Origin: DATEPR01 sp036273855
GTDB taxonomy: Bacteria > Actinomycetota > Actinomycetes > Mycobacteriales > Pseudonocardiaceae
NCBI GenBank assembly: GCA_036273855.1
Contig: DASUGU010000020.1
Location: 11,209-75,208, forward strand
DNA: 64,000 bases
Reading direction: 5' to 3'
The notes under the pieces were generated by a model that was given only the letters and a program-made list of their open reading frames with translations, searched no databases and was not told the DNA's origin. Both the position numbers and the translations under genes were made by a program. Below are positions 43,629 to 51,288 of the stretch, in pieces (position 1 is the first letter of the stretch; every line of letters begins with the position of its first letter).

Positions 43629-44765
43629 TCAATTGTCCCCGGCCTCGTGCACCCTGCCCGGGGTGGCCGCGATCGCGATCTCGTACACCCGCAGCACCTG
43701 CGTGGCCAGGATCGACCAGTCGAAGGCGGCCACCCGCTTGCCGGCCGCGTCGGCCAGGGCGGCCCGCCGGACGGGATCGGCCAGCAGGCCGCGCAGTGCG
43801 CCGGCCAGTGCGACGTCGTCGTTGACGGCGGCCAGCACGCCCGCCGTGCCGTCGTCGAGCACCCGGCGGAACGCGTCCAGGTCGCTGGCCACCACGGCGG
43901 CGCCCGCGGCCATCGCCTCGGCGAGGATCACGCCGAAGCTCTCGCCGTGGGTGTTGGGGGCGCAGTAGACGTCCATGCTGCGCATGGCGCGCGCCTTGGT
44001 CTCGTCGTCGGCCTGGCCCAGCAGCACGAGCCGGTCGGCCAGTTCGGGACCGGCCTGGCGGCGCAGTTCGTCCGGCTCTCCCCTGCCGACCACGAGCAGG
44101 GTCAGGTCACCGAACTCGGGTAGCAGCCTGCGCAGCGCGGCCAGCAGCACCGGCATGCCCTTGCGTGGTTCGGTGAACCGGCCGACGAACCCGACCGTGC
44201 CGCCGGGCCTGGGGTAGCCGGGCAGCGGCTGGGCGCCGGCGTAGAAGCCGACGTCGACGCCGTTGGGGATCTCCACCGCGTCACCGCCCAGGTGCTGCAC
44301 CTGGACCCGCCTGGCCAGCGCGGACACCGCGATCCGTGCGGTGATCTTCTCCAGGAACGGTTGCAGGAACGGCTGGAACGCGACCAGCGCACGGGACCGC
44401 TGGGTGGACGTGTGGAAGGTGGCCACGATCGGGCCGTCGGCCTCCATCAACGCCAGCATGGACAGGCTCGGCGCGGTGGGCTCGTGCAGGTGCAGCACGT
44501 CGAAGTCGTGCTCCCGGATCCAGCGGCGGGCCCGCGCGTACGAGCGGGGACCGAACGACAGCCGCGCCACCGAACCGTTGTAGGGGATGCCCACCGCGCG
44601 GCCGGCCGGGGTGACGAAGTCGGGCACGTCGGCTTCCTCGTCGGCCGGTGCCAGCACGTCCACCTCGTGGCCCAGCCTGCGCAGCGCCCTGGCCAGGTCG
44701 ACGACGTGCGACTGCACCCCGCCCGGCACCTCGAGCGAGTACGGGCAGACGATGCCGATCCTCAC
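43629..44765 (-). CDS. pimA: Phosphatidylinositol alpha-mannosyltransferase
   Basis: GT4 glycosyltransferase (378 residues) that transfers mannose from GDP-mannose to phosphatidylinositol, the first step of PIM synthesis, on the inner membrane face. The N-terminus RIGIVCPYSLEVPGGVQSHV has the glycine loop. FTEPRKGMPVLL and THGESFGVILAEAMAAG (the E-x7-E motif) bind the nucleotide sugar. The GTG at 44765 overlaps the acyltransferase TGA by four bases, which rejects the longer upstream frame. It is part of pgsA-patA-pimA-NUDIX. Confidence 0.95.
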   Translation of the reverse strand: MRIGIVCPYSLEVPGGVQSHVVDLARALRRLGHEVDVLAPADEEADVPDFVTPAGRAVGIPYNGSVARLSFGPRSYARARRWIREHDFDVLHLHEPTAPSLSMLALMEADGPIVATFHTSTQRSRALVAFQPFLQPFLEKITARIAVSALARRVQVQHLGGDAVEIPNGVDVGFYAGAQPLPGYPRPGGTVGFVGRFTEPRKGMPVLLAALRRLLPEFGDLTLLVVGRGEPDELRRQAGPELADRLVLLGQADDETKARAMRSMDVYCAPNTHGESFGVILAEAMAAGAAVVASDLDAFRRVLDDGTAGVLAAVNDDVALAGALRGLLADPVRRAALADAAGKRVAAFDWSILATQVLRVYEIAIAATPGRVHEAGDN

Positions 44766-45688
44766 GCCGCGGCCTCGGTGGGCAGCGGCTTGTCCAGGTC
44801 GGCCAGCCACAGCTTCTGCATCATGTGCCAGTCGGCGGGCTGCGCGGCGATGTCGCCGGCGAACACGTCGGCCATCGCCTGGGTGGCCGCGCCGATCCCG
44901 GCCTTGCCGGCCACCATGATCGGCGGGTGGATGCGGAACTGCCAGCCGCCGTCGTCGGTGAACCAGCTGCCCACCGGCAGCAGCGCGGCGCCGGTGCGGG
45001 CGGCCAGCAACGCCGGACCGCCGGGCATCCGGGTCTGTTCGCCGAAGAACGTCACCGGCAGCCCGGTGGAGGTCAGATCGCGGTCGCTGATCAGGCACAC
45101 TACCTTGTTGGCCCGCAACCGCTGGGACAGCACCACGAGCGGGTGCCGCTCGCCGCCGGTCAGCGGCACGATCTCGAAGCCCAGCGACTCGCGGTAGGTG
45201 ACGAACCGCCGGTACAGCGATTCGGGCCGCAGCCGCTCGGCGACGGTGGTGAAACCGTCCTGGCGCTGCGCCAGCCAGGCGCCCGCGATGTCGAAGTTGG
45301 CGCTGTGCGACAGGGCCAGGACCGCGCCGTTGCCCTCGGCGAGCGCGGCGTCCAGGTACTCCTGGCCGGCCACGTGCGGATCGACCCGCCGGTACAGCGC
45401 CGTCAGGTCCATCGACGGCAGCCGGAACGCCTCGCACCAGTAGCGGGCGTAGGACCGGACTCCTTCGCGGACCAAGTCGTCCAGTTCGTCCTCGCCCGCC
45501 CTGGGCACCACCCGGGCCAGGTTGCGGCGCAGCTGGAGCACCCCGGGGCCGGGCCGCCGGGACGAGAGGTCGGCGCCGGTGCGGAACAGCGTGCTGGCCA
45601 GACCGCCGGGCAGCCGGCGCGCCAGACCCCAGCCGGCGCCGAAACCCAGGTCCACCAACCGGTCCGTGAACTCACTCACGGTTCCCAC
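44762..45688 (-). CDS. patA: Phosphatidylinositol mannoside acyltransferase
   Basis: 308 residues, LPLAT/LpxL-type acyltransferase. The catalytic H-x4-D motif is HSANFD (128-133), followed by the conserved LISDRDLTSTGLPVTFFG and RTGAALLPVGSW segments. Between pgsA and pimA this is the position of mycobacterial PatA (Rv2611c), which acylates the mannose of PIM. Two GTG starts are possible, 45688 and 45679 (MSEFTDRL). Both overlap the pgsA stop, so translation is coupled. Confidence 0.93.
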   Translation of the reverse strand: MGTVSEFTDRLVDLGFGAGWGLARRLPGGLASTLFRTGADLSSRRPGPGVLQLRRNLARVVPRAGEDELDDLVREGVRSYARYWCEAFRLPSMDLTALYRRVDPHVAGQEYLDAALAEGNGAVLALSHSANFDIAGAWLAQRQDGFTTVAERLRPESLYRRFVTYRESLGFEIVPLTGGERHPLVVLSQRLRANKVVCLISDRDLTSTGLPVTFFGEQTRMPGGPALLAARTGAALLPVGSWFTDDGGWQFRIHPPIMVAGKAGIGAATQAMADVFAGDIAAQPADWHMMQKLWLADLDKPLPTEAAA

Positions 45689-46304
45689 CTTCCGGCCGGG
45701 GGTCGGCCCTGGCCGACCGCTGGACCGACAGCAGCCGCTGCACGACGGTGATCACCGCCAGCACGGCGAGCAGCAGCAGCCCGATGCGCGCCGCGTAGGG
45801 CACGCCAAGACCCTGCAGTCCGGTGCCGACCAGCGCGATGATGAACCGCTCCGCCCGCTCGACCAGACCGCCGTCACCGCTCAGGCCGGCGGCCTCGGCC
45901 CGCGCCTTCACGTAGGAGATCACCTGGGCGGCGACCAGGCTGACCAGCGCCGCGGCGCCGGTGATCTTGTCGCCCGCGACCACCAGGGCCCACCACGCCA
46001 TGGCGCCGAACAGCACGCCGTCGGCGATCCGGTCGCAACTGGCGTCCAGCACGGTGCCGAACCGGGTGACCTGGCCGGACGTGCGGGCCATCGACCCGTC
46101 CAGCAGGTCGAACAGCACGAACAGGGTGACCAGCGCGCTGCCCAGGAACAACTGGTTGAGCGGGAAGAACACCAGCGCGCACACCACGGTGCCCGCGGTG
46201 CCGAACAGGGTCATCGCGTTGGGGGTGAGACCGGCTCGGACCAGCCACGCGCCGACGGGGTCGGTCACGCGGGAGACGGAGGCTCGGGCGAGGATGTTGA
46301 GCAT
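45672..46304 (-). CDS. pgsA: CDP-alcohol phosphatidyltransferase (phosphatidylinositol phosphate synthase type)
   Basis: 210 residues with about six TM helices. The complete CDP-alcohol motif is present as D66-x2-D69-G-x2-A-R-x8-G83-x3-D87-x3-D91 (DLLDGSMAR then FGTVLDASCDR). By position it is the phosphatidylinositol phosphate synthase of the PIM pathway, using CDP-diacylglycerol and inositol 1-phosphate. The ATG at 46304 (MLNILARASVSRVTDP) is the normal family start; the longer upstream reading is rejected. First gene of the pgsA-patA-pimA operon. Confidence 0.94.
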   Translation of the reverse strand: MLNILARASVSRVTDPVGAWLVRAGLTPNAMTLFGTAGTVVCALVFFPLNQLFLGSALVTLFVLFDLLDGSMARTSGQVTRFGTVLDASCDRIADGVLFGAMAWWALVVAGDKITGAAALVSLVAAQVISYVKARAEAAGLSGDGGLVERAERFIIALVGTGLQGLGVPYAARIGLLLLAVLAVITVVQRLLSVQRSARADPRPEGGNRE

Positions 46305-46423
46305 GACGCTGTGGGCTGCACCTGGTGGTCGGGTTCGGCGTGGGCGGCTGGCCTGGGCAGCGTATCGGCCCTGATCGCCCGGACGGACGACGACACGGGT
46401 CAGCACGCAGGGCAGCGCGCCGG

Positions 46424-46903
46424 CTACACCCCGAGACCGGGCCCGTACGGATCGGGACCGGCCTTGCGGACCGTGGCGCAGATCTCACCGAGAAGTTCGA
46501 TCTGATCGTCGGACAGCGCGTCGAACAGCAGCGAGCGGACCTGTTCGACGTGACCAGGGGCGGCGTCGGCGAGCGCGGCGAAGCCCTTCTCGGTGAGTAC
46601 GGCGAACGCGCCGCGCTTGTCCGACGGGCATTCCGTGCGGCGGACCCAGCCCTCCTGTTCCATGCGCGCTACCGCATGTGACAGACGGCTGCGGGAGAAT
46701 CGGCTACGGTCGGCGAGTTCGCTCATCCGCAGCGTGCGGTCGGGCGCCTCGGACAGTGAGACCATGATCTCGTAGTACGTCGTGGGCATGCCGGAGTCGC
46801 GCTGGAGCTGGCGTTCCAGGCAGCTCTCGACCATGCGGGTGGCCGCCATGTAGTTGCGCCACACGCGCTGCTCCTCGGCGGAGAGCCACCGCACATCACC
46901 CAT
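46424..46903 (-). CDS. MarR-family transcriptional regulator
   Basis: 159 residues with the MarR winged helix: RMSELADRSRFSRSRLSHAV is the recognition region, followed by EQEGWVRR and the wing CPSDKRGAFAVLTEKG. It is divergent from yceI. Two 18-bp sites with the same half-sequences lie in the 91 bases between them, which implies autoregulation and control of yceI. It is an insertion in the otherwise conserved thrS-HIT-pgsA order. Ligand unknown. Confidence 0.92.
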   Translation of the reverse strand: MGDVRWLSAEEQRVWRNYMAATRMVESCLERQLQRDSGMPTTYYEIMVSLSEAPDRTLRMSELADRSRFSRSRLSHAVARMEQEGWVRRTECPSDKRGAFAVLTEKGFAALADAAPGHVEQVRSLLFDALSDDQIELLGEICATVRKAGPDPYGPGLGV

Positions 46904-46922
46904 GGCACTCAGTGTACCGTCC

Positions 46923-46940
46923 TGGTTGAGCTCTCAACCA
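46923..46940. promoter_or_regulatory. MarR operator candidate, site 1
   Basis: TGGTTGAG-CT-CTCAACCA is a perfect 8-2-8 inverted repeat 20 bases upstream of the marR ATG. It overlaps a possible -35 (TTGAGC) for the divergent yceI gene, whose -10 may be TATCGT at 46949-46954. Confidence 0.7.
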
Positions 46941-46956
46941 TAACTCGCTATCGTAT

Positions 46957-46974
46957 TAGTTGAAGGCTCAACCA
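46957..46974. promoter_or_regulatory. MarR operator candidate, site 2
   Basis: TAGTTGAAGGCTCAACCA has the same 18-bp length and shares TxGTTGA and CTCAACCA with site 1, 34 bases away. It lies just upstream of the AGGAGG site of yceI, so binding here would block yceI transcription. Confidence 0.65.
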
Positions 46975-46994
46975 TCTACTAGGAGGCAATGTCC

Positions 46995-47561
46995 GTGAGC
47001 ACCTCAGCGATCGCCATTCCCGGCTACGTGGCAGGCACCTGGGACGTCGACCCGGTCCACTCGGATGTGTCGATCGTGGCCAGGCACTTCGTGGTCAGCA
47101 AGGTCCGAGGTCACTTCAAGGAGTTCTCCGGCACCATCACCACCGGTGCCGAACCGCTGGAGTCCACCGTGTCGGCGACCATCGTCGCCTCGTCCATCGA
47201 CACCAACCAGGAGCAGCGCGACGGCCACATCCGCAGCGCCGACTTCCTGGACGTGGAGAAGTTCCCGGAGATCACCTTCACCTCGACGGGCCTGCGCCAG
47301 GCCGGTGACGACTTCGAACTCGACGGCGACCTGAACCTGCACGGCGTCACCAACAACGTCACGCTCAAGCTCGAGGTGTCCGGCCTGGGCCCGGACGCCT
47401 ACGGCGGCACCCGGATCGGCTTCAGCGCCACCGGTTCGGTGCTGCGCAGCGAGTTCGGCATGTCGTTCCACCCGGTCATGGAGACCGGCGGTGCCGTGGT
47501 CAGCGACAAGCTCGACGTCCGCATCGAGATCGAGGCCGTGCTGCAGCAGCCGCAGTCCTGA
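46995..47561 (+). CDS. YceI-family protein
   Basis: 188 residues, lipocalin-like YceI beta-barrel, a family that binds isoprenoid-type or amphiphilic ligands. Motifs: GTWDVDPVHSDVSIVARH at the start, SIDTNQEQRDGHIRSADFLD, FPEITFTSTG and the end DVRIEIEA. There is no signal peptide, so it is cytoplasmic, unlike many proteobacterial members. The AGGAGG at 46981-46986 is only 2 bases from the ATG at 46989 but 8 bases from the GTG at 46995, so the GTG is taken as start. Control by the divergent MarR is likely. Confidence 0.92.
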   Translation: MSTSAIAIPGYVAGTWDVDPVHSDVSIVARHFVVSKVRGHFKEFSGTITTGAEPLESTVSATIVASSIDTNQEQRDGHIRSADFLDVEKFPEITFTSTGLRQAGDDFELDGDLNLHGVTNNVTLKLEVSGLGPDAYGGTRIGFSATGSVLRSEFGMSFHPVMETGGAVVSDKLDVRIEIEAVLQQPQS

Positions 47562-47580
47562 TCACCGCATGACGGCCACT

Positions 47581-47615
47581 CTGGGCCGCCGGCGACCCCT
47601 CAGCCGGCGGCCCAG
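47581..47615. terminator. Terminator between yceI and the convergent HIT gene
   Basis: CTGGGCCGCCGGC pairs perfectly over 13 bp with GCCGGCGGCCCAG around a 9-base loop. The right arm lies within the last codons of the HIT gene, whose stop is in the loop, so the element serves yceI from the plus strand and may also act for the minus strand. Confidence 0.75.
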
Positions 47616-48148
47616 GCGCTGGCCAGCAAGTCCCTCGTCTCCCCGAGCAGTTCCGGCAGCACCTTCGTGTGGCCGATGACCGGCATGAAGTTGGCGTCCC
47701 CGCCCCAGCGCGGCACGACGTGCTGGTGCAGGTGCTCGGCGATACCCGCACCCGCCACGTGGCCCTGGTTCATGCCGATGTTGAAACCGTGCGGCGCGGA
47801 CACCCGGCGGATCACCGTCATCGCCCGCTGGGTGAACTCCGCCAGCTCCACCGTCTCGTCCGGCGTCAGGTCGGTGTAGTCGGCCACGTGCCGGTAGGGC
47901 ACCAGCATCAGGTGGCCCGGGTTGTACGGGTACAGGTTCAGCACCGCGTACACCAACCCGCCGCGCGCGATGATCAGCGTCTGCTCGTCCGGCAACGTGA
48001 CCAGCCGGCAGAACGGGCAGCCGTCCGGCTCACCGCCGACCGGCTTGTTCTCGCCCCGGATGTAGGCCATCCGGTGCGGGGTCCACAGCCGCTGCAGGGC
48101 GTCCGGGACCCCCACCCCGTCCTGCTCGACGATCTCGGGCAGGTCCAT
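47600..48148 (-). CDS. HIT-family hydrolase/phosphorylase (Ap4A phosphorylase type)
   Basis: 182 residues. The histidine triad is EHLHQHVVPRW, with the upstream CPFC pair (44-47) and the NLYPYNPGHLMLVPYRH strand. By position beside thrS it corresponds to mycobacterial Rv2613c, described as a diadenosine tetraphosphate phosphorylase. Dinucleotides such as Ap4A are by-products of aminoacyl-tRNA synthetases, which fits the coupling to thrS. The ATG at 48148 is 5 bases after the thrS stop. Confidence 0.92.
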   Translation of the reverse strand: MDLPEIVEQDGVGVPDALQRLWTPHRMAYIRGENKPVGGEPDGCPFCRLVTLPDEQTLIIARGGLVYAVLNLYPYNPGHLMLVPYRHVADYTDLTPDETVELAEFTQRAMTVIRRVSAPHGFNIGMNQGHVAGAGIAEHLHQHVVPRWGGDANFMPVIGHTKVLPELLGETRDLLASAWAAG

Positions 48149-48153
48149 CGCGG

Positions 48154-50184
48154 TCAGCCGGCCACCGGCCGGCAGGTCTCCGCCGTCGGTGAACCGTTCT
48201 CCCGGCGCTCGATCCACGCCACGATCGTCGCCACCGCGTCGGCCACCGGCACCCCGTTGACCTGGCTGCCGTCCCGGAACCGGAACGACACCGCGCCGGA
48301 CTCCACGTCGTTGCCGCCGGCCAGCAGCAGGAACGGCACCTTCTGCGTCGTGTGGTTGCGGATCTTCTTCTGCATCCGGTCGTCACTGGCGTCCACGTCG
48401 ACCCGCACGCCGTGCTCGGCCAGCGCCGCCGCCACCTCACGCAGATGCGGGACGTGCTCGTCGGCGATCGGGATGCCCACCACCTGCACCGGCGCCAGCC
48501 ACGCCGGGAACGCGCCCGCGTAGTGCTCGGTGAGGATGCCGAAGAACCGCTCGATCGACCCGAACAGCGCCCGGTGGATCATCACTGGTTGCTGGCGGGA
48601 ACCGTCGGACGCCGTGTACTCCAGGTGGAACCGCTTGGGCTGGTTGAAGTCCAACTGGATCGTGGACATCTGCCACGTACGGCCGATCGCGTCCCGCACC
48701 TGCACGGAGATCTTCGGACCGTAGAACGCGGCACCACCCGGATCGGGCACCAGCTCCAGACCGGACGCCTCGGCGGCCTGCCGCAGCGTCTCGGTGGCCT
48801 CCTCCCACTCCCGGTCCTCACCGATGAACTTCTCCGAGTCACCCCGGGTGGACAGTTCCAGGTAGAAGTCGGACAGGCCGTAGTCGCGCAACAGGTCCAG
48901 CACGAACGCCAGCAGCGACCGGAGCTCGCCGGGCATCTGCTCCTTCGTGCAGTAGATGTGCGAGTCGTCCATCGTCAGGCCGCGCACCCGGGTCAACCCG
49001 TGCACCACACCGGACTTCTCGTACCGGTACACCGTGCCGAACTCGAACAGCCGCAGCGGCAGCTCCCGGTAGGACCGCCCGCGGGATTTGAAGATCAGGT
49101 TGTGCATCGGGCAGTTCATGGCCTTGAGGTAGTAGTTCTCACCCTCGAAGGTCACCGGCGGGAACATGGTGTCCGCGTAGTAGGGCAGGTGGCCCGACGT
49201 GTGGAACAGGCCCTCCTTGCTGATGTGCGGCGTGTTGACGAACACGTAGCCGGACACCTCGTGCCGCTGCCGCGAGTAGGTCTCCATCTCCCGGCGGATG
49301 ATGCCGCCCTTGGGGTGGAACACGGCCAGGCCCGAGCCCAGCTCCTCGGGGAAGCTGAACAGGTCCAGTTCGGCGCCCAGCCTGCGGTGGTCGCGCCGCT
49401 CGGCCTCGGCGAGCAGCTCCACGTGGGCGTCCAGGGCCTCCTGGGACTCCCATGCCGTGCCGTAGATCCGCTGCAACTGCTGGTTGTGCTCGTCGCCACG
49501 CCAGTAGGCGGCGGCCACCCTGGTGAGCTTGACCGCCGGGATGTGCTTGGTCGTCGGCACGTGCGGGCCGCGGCACAGGTCCGACCAGATCCGCTCTCCC
49601 GACCTCGGGTCGAGGTTGTCGTAGATGGTCAGCTCGCCGGTCGCGCCGACCTCCATCACCTCGGCCGAGTCGACGTCCCCCTTGAGGTCGACCAGCTCCA
49701 GCTTGTACGGCTCGGCGGCCAGTTCCTGCTTCGCCGCGTCGATCGAGTCGACCGCTCGACGGGAGAACCGCTGCGCGCCCTTGATGATCTGCTTCATGCG
49801 CTTCTCCAGCGCCTGCAGGTCCTCGGGCGTGAACGGGCGGTCGGTGTCGAAGTCGTAGTAGAAGCCGTCCCGGATCGGCGGGCCGATGCCCAGCCTGGCG
49901 TCCGGGAACTGCTGCTGCACCGCCTGGGCGAGCACGTGCGCGGCGGAGTGCCGGATCACGGCCCGGCCGTCGGCCGTGTCGGCGGCCACCGCCTCGACCT
50001 CGACCTGCTCGTCCGGCATCCAGGCCAGGTCACGCAGCCGGCCATCGGCGTCCCGGACCACCACGATCGCGTCCGGCCCCTTACCGGGCAGGCCGGCCTC
50101 GCGCACCGCCGTTCCGGCGGTAGTGCCGGCCGGTACCACCACGCGAACGGCGGGTGCGGCGGCAGGGCGAGACGGCTGGGACAC
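48154..50184 (-). CDS. thrS: Threonyl-tRNA synthetase
   Basis: 676-residue class II synthetase. An N-terminal TGS domain (about 10-65) is followed by the editing domain with HSAAHVLAQAVQQQFPD (H-x3-H), the catalytic core with NCPMHNLIFKSRGRSYRELP and class II motifs, and the anticodon-binding domain (about 560-670). GAGGA lies directly at an upstream GTG (50190) but 6 bases before the GTG at 50184, so the latter is chosen. The HIT gene follows, probably co-transcribed. Confidence 0.97.
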   Translation of the reverse strand: MSQPSRPAAAPAVRVVVPAGTTAGTAVREAGLPGKGPDAIVVVRDADGRLRDLAWMPDEQVEVEAVAADTADGRAVIRHSAAHVLAQAVQQQFPDARLGIGPPIRDGFYYDFDTDRPFTPEDLQALEKRMKQIIKGAQRFSRRAVDSIDAAKQELAAEPYKLELVDLKGDVDSAEVMEVGATGELTIYDNLDPRSGERIWSDLCRGPHVPTTKHIPAVKLTRVAAAYWRGDEHNQQLQRIYGTAWESQEALDAHVELLAEAERRDHRRLGAELDLFSFPEELGSGLAVFHPKGGIIRREMETYSRQRHEVSGYVFVNTPHISKEGLFHTSGHLPYYADTMFPPVTFEGENYYLKAMNCPMHNLIFKSRGRSYRELPLRLFEFGTVYRYEKSGVVHGLTRVRGLTMDDSHIYCTKEQMPGELRSLLAFVLDLLRDYGLSDFYLELSTRGDSEKFIGEDREWEEATETLRQAAEASGLELVPDPGGAAFYGPKISVQVRDAIGRTWQMSTIQLDFNQPKRFHLEYTASDGSRQQPVMIHRALFGSIERFFGILTEHYAGAFPAWLAPVQVVGIPIADEHVPHLREVAAALAEHGVRVDVDASDDRMQKKIRNHTTQKVPFLLLAGGNDVESGAVSFRFRDGSQVNGVPVADAVATIVAWIERRENGSPTAETCRPVAG

Positions 50185-50327
50185 GATCACTCCTCGGACG
50201 TTGGATCAGGTCATAGAACACTTCGTCTAAGACTATCCGGGGGGTTGCCGGGACCTGCCAGCGGATTATTGGCCTGGCCTTGCCCTACCCTCAGCGTCCT
50301 CTCACGACCGCGCTGGATCGTGGTGGC

Positions 50328-51287
50328 ATGACAGAAAACCAGGGCATCCACAACTTTCCCGGTTCGGACACGCCGACCGGTCCCATTCCCGTCCAGTCGG
50401 CGCCGGTTCCGCCGCTGCCGATAGCCACCACTCCGCGCCGGCCCAGAGCCCGTTCCGGGGTGGTCGCGATGGTCAGCGGTGCCGCGCTGCTGGCCGCCGT
50501 CGTCGGTGGCGCCGGTGGTGCGCTGCTCGACCACGCCATCAACGGCCACGACACCGTCGCCGCCACCGCGCAGGCCACCTCGGACACCGGCACCGCAGGC
50601 GGTTCGACCGGCACGACGGACGTCGCGGCCGTCGCGAAGAAGGCGCTGCCCAGCGTCGTGCAGATCACCCAGGTCGGGCAGTCGGGCGGCGGGGACATCG
50701 GCTCGGGCGTGGTGCTCACCTCCGACGGCGAGATCCTCACCAACAACCATGTCGTCGCGGGCGGTGGCGCGCTCAGCGTGACGTTCTCCGACGGCCGGAA
50801 GGCGTCGGCCACGATCGAGGGCACCAGCCCGAGCAGCGACCTGGCGCTGATCAAGGCGCAGGGCGTCAGCGGCCTGACCCCGGCCGCCCTCGGCGACTCC
50901 GCCTCGGTCCGGGTCGGCCAGGAAGTGGTCGCCATCGGTTCGCCCGAGGGCCTGCAGAACACGGTCACGTCCGGCATCGTGAGCGCGCTGGACCGCAAGG
51001 TGACGGTCGCCGGCGAGAGCCAGGACAACAGCCCGATGGCCGGGTTCGGGCAGCAGAGCTCGCAGGTCACCTACAACGCGATCCAGACCGACGCCTCGAT
51101 CAACCCGGGCAACTCGGGCGGGCCGCTGCTGGACGCCAACGGCAACGTCGTCGGCATCAACTCGGCGATCTACTCCCCGGCCTCGGGCCAGGACAGCCAG
51201 GGCGGCAGCGTCGGCCTCGGCTTCGCCATCCCGATCGACCAGGCCAAGACGATCATCCAGCAGATGCGCGGCGGCGTGAGCAGCTGA
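50328..51287 (+). CDS. Membrane-anchored trypsin-like serine protease (HtrA/S1C), no PDZ
   Basis: 319 residues. A Pro-rich cytoplasmic N-terminus (1-42), one TM helix (about 44-68) and an outer chymotrypsin-fold protease domain. The triad is H141 (ILTNNHVVAGG), D171 (SSDLALIK) and S263 (NPGNSGGPLLD). The protein stops after the protease domain, so the PDZ domain usual in HtrA/DegP is missing. A quality-control or signalling protease at the cell surface is expected. ATG at 50328; it is divergent from thrS and convergent with the beta-propeller gene (1-base gap). Confidence 0.92.
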   Translation: MTENQGIHNFPGSDTPTGPIPVQSAPVPPLPIATTPRRPRARSGVVAMVSGAALLAAVVGGAGGALLDHAINGHDTVAATAQATSDTGTAGGSTGTTDVAAVAKKALPSVVQITQVGQSGGGDIGSGVVLTSDGEILTNNHVVAGGGALSVTFSDGRKASATIEGTSPSSDLALIKAQGVSGLTPAALGDSASVRVGQEVVAIGSPEGLQNTVTSGIVSALDRKVTVAGESQDNSPMAGFGQQSSQVTYNAIQTDASINPGNSGGPLLDANGNVVGINSAIYSPASGQDSQGGSVGLGFAIPIDQAKTIIQQMRGGVSS

Positions 51288-51288
51288 C

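Noticed and set aside
44766..45437. Extended N-terminus of PimA
   Set aside because: It is an alternative frame of the acyltransferase gene; the GTG at 44765 overlaps that gene's stop as in a coupled operon.
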